Origin: Malurus cyaneus samueli
Taxonomy: Eukaryota; Chordata; Aves; Passeriformes; Maluridae
DNA: 64,000 nt
Assembly (NCBI GenBank): GCA_009741485.1
Contig: CM019238.1
Span: forward strand, 9,157,477-9,221,476
Direction of reading: 5' to 3'
Both the position numbers and the translations under genes were made by a program. Shown one piece after another: positions 27,686 to 38,141 of the stretch; the stretch's first letter is position 1; each line of letters begins with the position of its first letter. The notes beneath the pieces were generated by a model. The model saw nothing but the letters and a program-made list of their open reading frames with translations, was not told where the DNA came from and searched no databases.

Positions 27686-27723
27686 CGATCGGATCGGAGC
27701 GGATCGGATGGGATCGGATCGGG
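27686..27723. repeat. Imperfect GATCGG tandem repeat
   Basis: Five spaced copies of GATCGG occur within 38 bp of the putative STAG2 promoter, separated by zero to several bases. Confidence 0.7.
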
Positions 27724-27830
27724 AGCGCGGCGCGGCCTAAAAAGGAGCGGCTGTGGACGCGGGGCCAGCCCGCGGGACGCGCCCGGCCGCACGCAGCCTC
27801 GGGCCGCTCTGCCGGGCAACCCTGCAGTCA

Positions 27831-27848
27831 CCGGACGTCATCGTCCGG
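27831..27848. repeat. Short inverted repeat with CRE-like core
   Basis: CCGGACG and CGTCCGG flank TCAT, giving a 7-bp stem with a 4-nt loop. The centre reads GACGTCAT, close to a cAMP-response element. It lies 15 bp from the assembly gap. Confidence 0.6.
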
Positions 27849-27863
27849 ACGAGACAAAGCTGG

Positions 27864-27888
27864 NNNNNNNNNNNNNNNNNNNNNNNNN
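27864..27888. other. Assembly gap (25 N)
   Basis: Twenty-five consecutive N separate the GC-rich island from the AT-rich end of the palindrome's left arm. A round number like this is probably a placeholder, so the real missing length is unknown. Confidence 0.98.
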
Positions 27889-30800
27889 TTTAAATACACA
27901 GAAATGTATTATCTATCATTTCTATTTTTTTAATCGAATATTATGAATATTTAAAATTAAGTGCAACCCAGATGTTCTTTGATCAATGTATTCGATTCAG
28001 TGTATTTTGCTTAAAGAAAAAGTCATAACAGAAGGTTGCTGTCTGTTGCTTTTTGTTTTCTAACTAAACTGTTATTAATTTAACCTGAGTGTTATTAAGT
28101 ATAACAAATACATTTTAATTGGAGAGGAAATAAAATCTATTGTTTGTATAGATTAAATTTTTTTTATGATAAATCTAGAAGACATTAGTTTTGCTAATAT
28201 TTATTATATTGGTATTATCATATTTACCATATTTTTATGATTGAATTTTGTTTTGGAAATAGATGATTCATAAAGAATCAGCATCTATAAAGATTCAGTT
28301 TTATTTTGCCTTTTTGTGCTTTGTGAGAGTTTAGTGTTTCAGATAATTCATGCATAGAGGGATTTTTCAGGACAGATATGGAGTGGCAATTCTGACAGCC
28401 TTTTTCCTAGCTCCTGTTTTTCCTCGCAGGGAGGATTTTCTGTACAAATCAAGGGAAATTGAAGGGGGTTGTTAGCCATGAGCTGGTGTATCTTGCCTGC
28501 AATAGCTTGTTTAGTTAAGGCTGCAAACCGTGCTGTGCTGACTTGTTTAAGCAGATGGTTGATTACCTAAGCTTGACCTGAGTCATGTGAGAGAGGCTGT
28601 TTGATCAGCTGAATCCAACTCACAGACTGCAGAACCTGGCAGGCAGCTCAGAGTCCTGTCTGGGAAAGAGATGGACCAAATTTAACCTAAACTGCTACAA
28701 AACTAAATCTTAGGAAGGAGATGATTGGGGGTGTAAATGTAGTATGTAAATTGTCTGAGAAAAGCTGAGAAGTAGGTCACACGTAGAACCTTTCTGCACT
28801 GCAGTGGAGAGCAAAGCAGTCCTACATTGCATAAATGCTTTGTGATAGAGCTTGTTAACTTTTAAAAGGTATACTTTTATATTTTTATATACATATCCCT
28901 TACGCAACTTTTTCATTAATATTATAAATGATACGGCCATATAGCAATTCAAATTGTAATCACTTCGGAACATTGAAGGGTTAAAAGCCTGTTAGTGGGA
29001 TGAGAAAATAACTGCTCTGTAGGTTTAGGTTTTAAAAAAAACAACCTATAATCAGAGTTCTATTCAGCCTAAATGTGAAAAAATAATTAGCATAGTCATC
29101 AAATTCTGACAGCTTGAATTAGGAAGATATTTTTTTCAAATTACTTTGATTTTCAGGATCTTAAAGAAACAGAGAAGAAATTCCGTGGCATCTGATACTG
29201 AGCTGAGTGTTTAAAGAGATAGAAATGAAAGATGCAAATAAATGGAGTGGAAGCTTTCAAAAGGAGGTTAGCATTTGTTTTTTGTAAAAAAGTTACCTAG
29301 GACTGAGCAATATATTCAAGTATCAGTATTCAGTAACTTTCTTCTAGTGTCTTCTGTGTAAAATCTTTCTTCCATGTTATTTGTAGCAGCAGATTTGCAG
29401 TACTTGCTACTCAGATATGTGAGAGATTTGCAAGCGTTTTCAGTGACCTCCTGGAAGTGTGTTACTTAGAAAGCATGGGAAGTGCATGGCTCATTTAGAA
29501 ACAGAAGGCTAAAATAAGGAAAACCCAGAGATATTTTTGTTAGAGTGGAGCTTTTCCTCACTGCCTTGAAACACGGGGCATGAAACACAACACTGGCTTA
29601 CTCAGCTTATTGCAGCAGCTTCTGCCTCTACAGCTATGGAGCTGTCTGGACTTCTTCTAAATTTGTTTTGAGGCTTCATCTAAAGTTCATAGTACAGTAA
29701 AAACATCTTAAATTATTACAGCTTGGGTTTTGTTTGTTTTAATTAGAGTATTTAAATACTCTTTGACCAGTTCTTCAGTGGGTTTTTTCTAAGCTGTATG
29801 TGCAGTCTGAAGCTACACGACAAATAGTTTTTCAGAATTTTCAAAGTGTTGTTAATCTAAGACATGAGTTTTAATGTTACCTTTTCTATTTGTTTTTATT
29901 GAAAACAGAAATTTAAATATAATGTGTAGTTGGGATTGAATTATAACTGGATGGGAGGTTAACACAGGCCCTTGAATATGGTGTTCATGTGAAACCAAGC
30001 TGAAGTGTTGTACTCTAAGATGGAGCATTACCAGGGCAGCGACCTTTGCTGCTGTGGTATTCAGGAACTACTTGGAAGAGAATCTGCTCTGCTTTGCAAG
30101 GTGTGCAGGTTCAAGCATCTCATGTGTGATGGTCAGCTCTTCATAGAGCAAAGGAGGAGCTGGATAATTTCCTGGCGTTGCAGTGTTTTTCTGCAGTGGT
30201 GAGGATGTGAACAGTGAGTTGTTACACGGTGTTCTTTCTTACCCTCTGCTTTGTGCATGACTGACTCCTGTCAGCAAGGCCAGATGCCAAAGAGAGGGCT
30301 AGAAAAGCACTTCCAGTGCTGCCCCAAGGCTTCTCTGTGCTGATCTTGTGCATGAGTCTTGAATCTGGCTCATGAAGGATGCTGATCTCCTTCCTGATAG
30401 GGTCAGATGGGAAGAGCCAGTCTACCAACATCTTAATTCCTCACAGAACTGAAGTGGTGGATACTCTCCCTCTGACCATTTTTTTGTGTGGTTTGCATGC
30501 ATAAAGTTTTACTGAGTAGCTTGAAAACTTGATCAAGAAAATCGTTCTACCCCCAGGCCCCTGCCATGTCTTTGCACTGATTCAGGCTGTTGTTAGTGGC
30601 TTCTCATCTTTGCATATACCACTGTGTCATGTCACTTCAAGAGCTCTTCAATGCTGCTGTACAGCAATTAGTGTGCTGTAATTACAGTGAGGCTTTCTGT
30701 GAGAAGGCAAATGGCCTGTGATGATAAACAACCTGTGGTGAAATTCAGATTTTATTTCTATTTTTTTGTTAACCAGGAATTCCTATTAAGCAGTACTGAC

Positions 30801-32902
30801 AACATTACAGTAAAACTACAAGTGTTAGCTCAGAGAACATGCTCTGTGACTAACTTTAAAAAAGCTTGTTTTTTCTAGCACAGGAAAGAAGATGGTATGT
30901 GTTCAGTTATGAATGTTTGGATAAACAAAACCCAAGAAAAAAATCTGGGACAAAATGGTATTAATTATATTGTGACTATATAATATTTAAAGCTGGTTAA
31001 AAACTACTTGGTCGCTTTTAGATAATTATTAATTTACAGTTTTATAGCCTGGGTAGCTATTGATGTTGACTGAGATAAATTGCTTGATAAGTAATAATTG
31101 TGGGAAATGTATTGGAGAAATACTGGAATTAAGGTTTTGCTTTCGCATTGAAAAATAGTGCTTACTATCAAAAATTGAAAAACACATTCGGAGAGTCCCA
31201 CTGTGAAACCATCTAAAAGAATCATTACAATAATTGCTGAAAAGCCAGGTTTAGCATAAGTGCATATGGTCACCTTCACATTTTGGACAGTGAATTAATA
31301 CAACCTTCAGAGATTACCAAGACAGTTTTTAAATTTATTCATGTAGGTTTTTTTGATTTTATGTGTTAGATCGTGCTGTAAAACTCTTGACACAATTTCT
31401 CTTATGTAACTTAATTTTGCAGTGTATGATGAGAATCGTCACTTAAGCCAAATAGTTAATCTTCCGAATACAAGCTTTTCAAAGGTGGGTGTGAAGCCAC
31501 AAGCATCTCTTAGTTTTAACTCTTGTGTTACACAAAGAAGCTTCTGAATCCAGAACTGACTTTACCTCCCTGTCCTGTGTAACTAACCCATGTGATGTTA
31601 CTGGAGTCAGTGTGGGAGCTCTGTCCACCTAGTACAAGCCACCAGAAAAGTGATCATTGCTTCAAATGGGTATTTTGCAAAATAGATGTACCAGAAAGAA
31701 CAATTTGACATAGCATCACAATTTAGGATTTTCATAATTTTATCAACAGTTGTTTCTTAAACGCTTAATTGGCAATTGCAAGTTTATTTTAGGAAGATCC
31801 ATGTTCTGTGTTGGAAGCTTCACCTCTGCTGGATTCACAGCTGGAACCAGAGGTACAGGAATGGAGAAATGGGGACTCCCCGGTAGGTGGGAGTGGGAAT
31901 TGCTGTCCTTGATGTTTATGGTGAGTGTCCCAGGTGTGCCCTTTGCCACCAAGGGGGAACCACATTGTTCACAGCTGCTGGCACGAGGCTTTGCAGGACT
32001 GCTGCTATCACACTAAAGGAAGTTAGTGTCTAAAAAAAGTATTTTTATCTTAACCGTTTTGAACACCTGTGCAACCCACCAAATGTCATAAACTGTTGTA
32101 TTCCTTGCTACTTGTTATGCATTGTGCCACTTACAAAAACCTTTAATCACAGCTAATGACACGATCACACTTTGCTTTGCTTCCACCACCCCGTGTCAGA
32201 GTTGAGGCAGCAGACACAACTTGCAGTAGGGGGCTGACTTGTGAGAAATAAAGCCTGAAAGAAATCTTGAAATTGGTTGATGGTGAAATCTAAGCCAAAG
32301 GAAACTGTGTTTGGGACAGAAATACATATAAGACCTTGTCAATGTGGTAGGTCAGCCCCAGAAAATGGTGCAAGTTTATCTGAAAGAGTAATCTGTTCCT
32401 TGACTTTATCTGTCAGCAACAACCCCCCATTGCCTAGATTTCCCCTTTAACCCCCTAAGTTCCAGCCTCAGTATTTTGTGGGAAAACACCAGGATACATC
32501 AATCAAATCTTGTGTTTGCCTACACAAATAGAGGAGTTCTGTCCCATACTTGATAGAGCATTTTCTTCAAAGCTTCAACACCAAAGTATTTGACTTTGTT
32601 GTTTATAATTGTTTTGCTCTATGATCTTGGGCATAGGTTGAGCTGAATAATGATGTTTCTGTCTCAGTTCCACTCTTAAGTTCACCTAACCACAAGCTGG
32701 CCTCCTTTCTCTCCTTTTTAGGCAACTACTGGCTCCATGTCAATCTCAGGGGGCTGGAGCCCTACCAATCTGACCAGCTGAGAATTGTTTTGTGTTCCTG
32801 CTGGTGAGTGCCTACACATCAGGTGTGTAGCCAGCTACATCAGAGTATGATGTAGTTTCACTATATGCTGAGCTGTTGCTCATCTAAAGCTGCTTCCCTT
32901 GC

Positions 32903-33244
32903 TTGGCATCAGTTGTGCTGTTTGGCCTGCTTGACCTTATTTCAGTTCTTGGCAGCTTTTCTCCCCATCCCTTTTTCTGTGGCACACTCTGTTCTTTGTT
33001 GCCTTTAACTGGGCCCTGCCACTTTCCCGGCTTACCCAGTTTGAAACACGTTCCTCTGGTTCTTCCTCAGACTTTGTCACTGATGCTGTCACAGTGCCTG
33101 ACTCATAAAATGTACCTTGATTCATGGTCCCTCTGCCTGGACTTAGCTACAGGACACAAATACGTCTTACCTGTGTCTTCCAAAACTTCCCCACATCCGG
33201 GAACTGAAGCAGATTGTGTGCTGGATCCAAGAGAGATGGCCTGA
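32903..33244 (+). other. 113-codon open frame, unrecognised, in left arm
   Basis: The longest frame kept identical in both arms (copy on the minus strand at 41,973-42,314). It is leucine-, serine- and proline-rich with a hydrophobic start and has no domain I recognise. With arms this similar, preservation of a frame says little, and I do not call it a gene. Confidence 0.12.
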
Positions 33245-33345
33245 TGGTAACACTTGTTCCTGTACCTAGGGTAAGGTGATGCCTCAAGTGAAAGCAACTA
33301 ATCCTGACTGCAGCCAGGAGGACTTTCCATTATTTCCAACCAAAG

Positions 33346-33375
33346 TGTGTAAAGGCCAAGTGTGGCCTTTACACA
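33346..33375. repeat. Perfect 13-bp hairpin (left arm)
   Basis: TGTGTAAAGGCCA, loop AGTG, then the exact reverse complement. The mirror copy at 41,841-41,870 is also perfect. Confidence 0.9.
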
Positions 33376-34095
33376 GTTTGCTGATGGGACTTTTAGAACC
33401 TGACTAAGAGACTTTGAGATAAAAGAACAAGACAGAGAAAAAGCATCTCACCCAAACAGCAGTATGAGCATGGGGCTTTGGATAACAAGTGGCACAGAAG
33501 ACTGAGTAAAGCTGCTGCTCATAATGCAATTAGTAGAAAGGCATCTGTGACTGACTGGGATTCTGTTAATTTTTAGAGCTAATAATAAAGGGGAGTTAAA
33601 ACTTCCTTCCTTTGTAGTGGTATGGGACAAATTCTGATTCTGTGCTCCTTCATAGAAGGAGCAAGCAGAAACTTACTGAATCAAAGAAAATTCAGACATC
33701 AGTTGGGTGTTCTGGAAAGACCTGGTGAGAAATAGGGGACACAAGGGAGACTTACATAAATGGAAAAAGGAAGAAATTGTTCACAGAGCAGGGAAAGACC
33801 TGAGAAGCTACTGATGTGTAATCTCTCTCCTGCGAATTATGGGAAAATAACCCATTTTTTGGTCTTTATTTTTGTTCTTATATAATAGCTCATCTTCAAA
33901 AGGATTTAGAGCAGATTTCCTGGAGTGACTAAGCCAGATTCAAAAATCTGGGGGAAAAAAATTGACTGGATAGAGTGCTTTTACCCTCTGTACCCAACTC
34001 AGCAGCCAAAAGTACAGGTCATCAAAGCTACCACCTCGCCTTGGGACAGTACACAAATTCTGGTTTATTTTTCCAATCTCAAAAGCAAAGTCTCT

Positions 34096-34119
34096 AAATA
34101 AATAAATAAATAAATAAAT
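34096..34119. repeat. (AAAT)6 microsatellite (left arm)
   Basis: Six copies here, against five in the mirror position at 41,098-41,117. Confidence 0.9.
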
Positions 34120-37069
34120 GATTGTGGGCGGTAGTGTATTGGGTGGGTTTTTTGTGTTTGGAGTTTTTTTGGTTTTTTTTTTTTTTGATTGGTTGTTTTT
34201 TGTTTTGTTTGTTTTCTTTTTAATAATACAAATGAGGAAATGGAACTGCAGGGGGGTTCCTATTCTGCAGGAGAAAGAAAAGGAAGAAGCATGAAAAGAA
34301 AAGGAAGCAGCATGAGCATGAATCTCCTGCCTGGAAAAATGAATCAGCCATCTGGCAGCTTGAGTTTATTCTGATCTTCTCTAGTGGTGAACCTCTGGTC
34401 ATTAATTCAGACACGGAATTGGTATCTGCCCTCTCCTTGCTCAGTTTCCTGTGTGACTGATCATGAAGCTCTCTTTGGATCAAGTGCAATAAAAGTGCCT
34501 GTTGTAAAGTCTTTGTTAAATCCTCTCTGAATTGGGCTCAATATCAGAAATGGTGGACTTTGAAGCACTTAAAGAGTAGCTTTTTTGAGAAAGATGTCAT
34601 AGTCCTGTAAAATACTTTCTTCTAGTTTTTTCACAGAACTTTTTTTCTATCAGATATAAATCCTTTCTAGACAGGTCAGAATTTAAAATATCTGTATTTC
34701 CTTATAATGCTTAGATGGCATTTATTTTTCTTTTTAGCTTTTCATTGTATTGAAAGGATGCTAAGTGTGCTAAAACATACGGAAACTTCAGGATGTTCTT
34801 TGTTTTTTTCATAAAGTCTGAACTGATGGTAGAAGCCCAAACGGGAATTGGCAGCCTAGAAAGAAGTGGTGTGCTTGCAGAAGAACTGCTTTTCATCATC
34901 TTCCCTGGAAGGCTCAGTCCCAGAAGCATGATCTCTTCATGGGAAAATGCAGGAGTTAGGCTCTTCAGAGAGCCAGTTAGAGTCCCTTAAAGGTGAGGAA
35001 TCCTCACAGTGCACAGCTGACCTGACAAATTCCTGTCTTCTGGTCAGTGGAGCAGAGCAGGAACTTTTCACTGGAGCGCTCACTATGCTCAGCGTTGCTG
35101 GCTGAAGTGCTCCTGCAGTTGTACTGGAACAGCTTTGAGAAATGATCCCGGCTGGGGGGGCAGGAATCAAACCAGTCCCTTAGAAAACAAATGTCCCTCC
35201 CCGCTTCTCTGATGAGGCAACAGTTTTGCTAAGACAGGGCTGAGCAAACAGCTGAATGAAACAACTGCGAGGGAGGAAATGAACTGGAGAGTGTGAAATC
35301 CTCTTAAGGGAGACTCCGTGACAAGTGGTTTGGAATGTGCTGCTGCACCTGGAGTCTAGGCTCTAGAGTGTTTCCATGCTTTGACACAAGTAAAAAAAAG
35401 CAAAGTTGTGTGAGTCAGGACACCCTGAAGTGTTATGGATATGGGCTACCAAAGCCTGACTGACTCAGCTTTGGAAATGAGCTGAACTCTCTGCCATGGT
35501 ATTGTCAGCGCTTGCACACTCATTCCTTCAAACCACACCTTAAAAACTATGTCACGTTTTCTTCATGTTAGGTAAACACATTTACCTAAAACCTGTCAGC
35601 TGTGAGCTCAAGTGTGAACTACAGTGTTTTTTGAACAGAACAGAACACATGTGCTGTACATGCATTTCATGCACAGCTGACTGGAGCTGCCTCGTGTTGT
35701 GCTCTTGCCAGCTCCTGCAGTAAACTGCTATAATCTTTGGACTGGAGTTGTAATATGAGTTATCCCTATTTTATCTAAAGCAGAAGACCCATTACTGGAA
35801 TTCTGTGAACAGACCAAATGTTGTAGTTTATTTACATGGGAAGGTTGTCTATCTGGCAGCTGTCAGAAGTTGACTCCATAGAGGAAAGGTACCAATGGAT
35901 GCAGCTTCCTTCCCTCCATTCCTAAGTGTTGTTTTATAGATATTTTAAGGCTTACATTAATTACATTAAGGCTTAATTTTTAAGGCTTACATTAAGTTTG
36001 GTGGGTTTTAAAACATATTTTAAAAATTCCAGACAGACACTATCAGATTAACATTAAAGATCAGCAACAGCACCTGTAGCTGTAATTGAAACCGTGAACA
36101 TAGATATATGACTGGGCATCCAGGATGCTATTTTAAAGTGTTCCCTACAAGGCAATCTTTCTGCTTATTTTCTTGTTTCCCCCAACCTTGACAGAAGGTG
36201 TAAAACTATTCTGAAATACGAATTCGAGCTATAAAATATAATTAATTTCTGAAAGCCTGTCTCATGCATCAACTGACAGATTGTATCTAGAATTCCTAGG
36301 TGACAACTTGAATTAAATTGCTTTTAGGTGTTTTTTTGTTTTTTTTATTATTTTATTTTAACATTCCTAATCTGATCACAGTTTCCATTGTGAGCTTTAT
36401 TTTCTCTGCGGGATGCCTCATCTTAGTTTTTAAAAGACTGGAACTGGTCGATTTCTTATCTTAAGTATCCTGCCTTTGTTAGGCAGGTGAGCAGAGTAAC
36501 TCGGCTTAGTGACTGCTTAGTTATGCTAACTCTTCCCAAAATTATAAGTAGATAAACACAAGAGGGTGATTAGAGTCTAATTACCAGGACAAAACTATTA
36601 TTGTGCTGACTAATCTAAATATAAGCTTACGTGGAACTACTCAGCATGAGCAATGTGCTTAGCATTACACAATAAAGTGAAAAAAACGTGTCACAAATCG
36701 TGTGTCTGGTTACTTCAGAATCCTGTACTGCTTATATGGAACGCTTCAGGTTCATTTAATCCTCATGCAGGGAGAAAAAAAGGAATCCCACAAATGCTCA
36801 TTTAACTAAGGACACTCTTGGCGATGGCAGAAGCAGAAAGCGTTTTTGGAGAAGGCTCCCGAGCACGCGAGCCGCCATCGGTGCCAGCAGACATTGCTTC
36901 TAGGCGTCCTGCAGCTCGCCAGATAAGGCACCCTACATCCATGTGGGCAACCGTTCGTTTATCTGGCCAGCCAAGGGCTCCCCCGCACACGGCTTCGCTT
37001 CCCGGCGACACAACGCTGCGAGAGAGAGCGGCCGGCGGCGTTGTCTCCGCGGGTCACTTTGGAACGCCG

Positions 37070-38138
37070 CCCGGGGCAGTGGCGGCCGCGCTCGCCCGTC
37101 CAGCGGGGGGCCCGGCCGGGGCCGGAGGATAGCGGCCGCCTCCCGCGCGCGGCGGCCATGGGCGGCGGGCGCGGCCGAGGACGCGGGCGAGCAGGCCGGC
37201 GGGGCCGCCGTGACGCACTCGGCAACCGCCCGCCCGCCCGGCCCGCGCCGGCACGGCCCCCGTCAGCCGCGCCGGGGGCGGCCGGGGCGCGCAGCGAAAA
37301 CCGGGTCACCGGCCGGCTCGCCTCTCGGGAGACCGGCACGCCAGGGGTGGCTCGGGGAGCGCCGGGAAGGGAGCGCTTTCCAGCGCGGGCGGGGCAGGCC
37401 TGGGGGGGAGGGGGGGGGGAGCCGCAGTGCTACCGGGCTGCCAAAAAGTAATTAAAAAACAAAACAAACCGAGCAAACAAACAAAAAATCCAACCACCTT
37501 CCCCACCCGCGGTAACTAGAGCACCGGACTCTAGGTGATCGAAATTTGTGTCAGCTCCTAACGCCGCATCCCGTGGGAGCACAAGGAGAGCCGTGCCAGG
37601 GCAGTACAATAAATAAATAAAAGCAGCGAAACACGAGGCCGATCGCCTTCGCGCCCGGTCTCGGAAGAGGGGGGAAAAAAATTAGGTCGGTGGGTCCCGG
37701 ATTTGCACGGGGCAGACGGATTATACAACGCTACCAGGACAGAGGAAGGCATGGAGGCAGAGCGGTGCGGGCCCCCAAGGCCAGCACGCCCAGCAGCAGG
37801 GATGCGCTCGGGCAGGGAGAGGAATTCCCGGAAAACAGGGCCTCCCAGCCGAGCCATCTACGGCTGCTCACTCTCTTCCCTCCGTCCCTAACCGCAGCAG
37901 CAACTAAATATATACTTTTTTTTTTTTTTTTTTTTTAATCCGGCTGGAGAAAATAAGCGCCCATTAAAGAGAAACACCAGGAAAGCTCTCGTTTCCTACC
38001 TGGGCAGGGTTCAGCTCAGTTCAGTGCGTGCCGAGGAGGAGGGGGCAGAGGAGCACTATTTAAAACAAAAGTGGGCCAAAACCCCAGTAAGAAGCTGTCC
38101 TTCCTCTCTCCTCTCCTCCTCCTGCCCCCCTCCCCCAC
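37070..38138. repeat. Palindrome spacer (1,069 bp, unpaired)
   Basis: Unique sequence between the arms: a very GC-rich left third (to about 37,440), an A-rich middle, and a mixed right part with a 21-T run and a pyrimidine-rich end. Its last 64 bp resemble 26,135-26,202 in the STAG2 island. Open frames here reflect GC richness. No gene is recognised. Confidence 0.9.
37916..37936. repeat. T21 homopolymer in spacer
   Basis: Twenty-one T in a row preceded by TATATAC. It could be the poly-A end of a minus-strand retroposed piece, but no source or target-site duplication is visible. Confidence 0.9.
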
Positions 38139-38141
38139 CGG
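38075..38141. repeat. STAG2-island-like segment at right inner junction
   Basis: Similar to 26,135-26,202. The similarity ends at CCACCGG, overlapping the first bases of the right arm (38,139 onward) by a few base pairs. The palindrome junction therefore coincides with the edge of a second, older-looking duplication. Confidence 0.7.

Larger units (their letters stand above)
26050..27863 (-). promoter_or_regulatory. STAG2: CpG island, probable STAG2 promoter
   Basis: About 1.8 kb of very GC- and CpG-rich sequence ending at the assembly gap. It carries a consensus minus-strand splice donor (exon end 27,337), an NRF1 palindrome, a TATA-like AT block and three YY1-type motifs in the same orientation, all typical of a housekeeping promoter firing leftward. 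XIAP lies upstream on the same strand, and in vertebrates STAG2 follows XIAP in tandem. The STAG2 identity is therefore inferred from synteny and promoter structure; no STAG2 protein-coding sequence is visible. Long open frames across the island are by-products of GC richness. Confidence 0.6.
27889..37069 (+). repeat. Left arm of palindrome (9,181 bp)
   Basis: AT-rich for most of its length and CpG-rich in the innermost 250 bp. Its outer end is cut by the N gap, so the arm may be longer. Compared with the right arm it shows many 1-2 bp deletions and is 87 bp shorter overall. No gene could be supported; frames shared with the right arm are short and unrecognised. Confidence 0.95.

Noticed and set aside
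26441..27933. Open frames of up to 332 codons across the GC-rich island
   Set aside because: Low-complexity alanine/arginine/proline-rich translations on both strands, one of which reads across the N gap. This is typical of CpG islands.
36818..37455. Arginine/glycine-rich frames of 104-170 codons at the palindrome centre
   Set aside because: Composition-driven, they cross the arm-spacer junction and overlap on both strands.
37508..37560. Stretch recalling tRNA words ('agagcaccggactct')
   Set aside because: No complete cloverleaf: the acceptor stem and T arm could not be paired.
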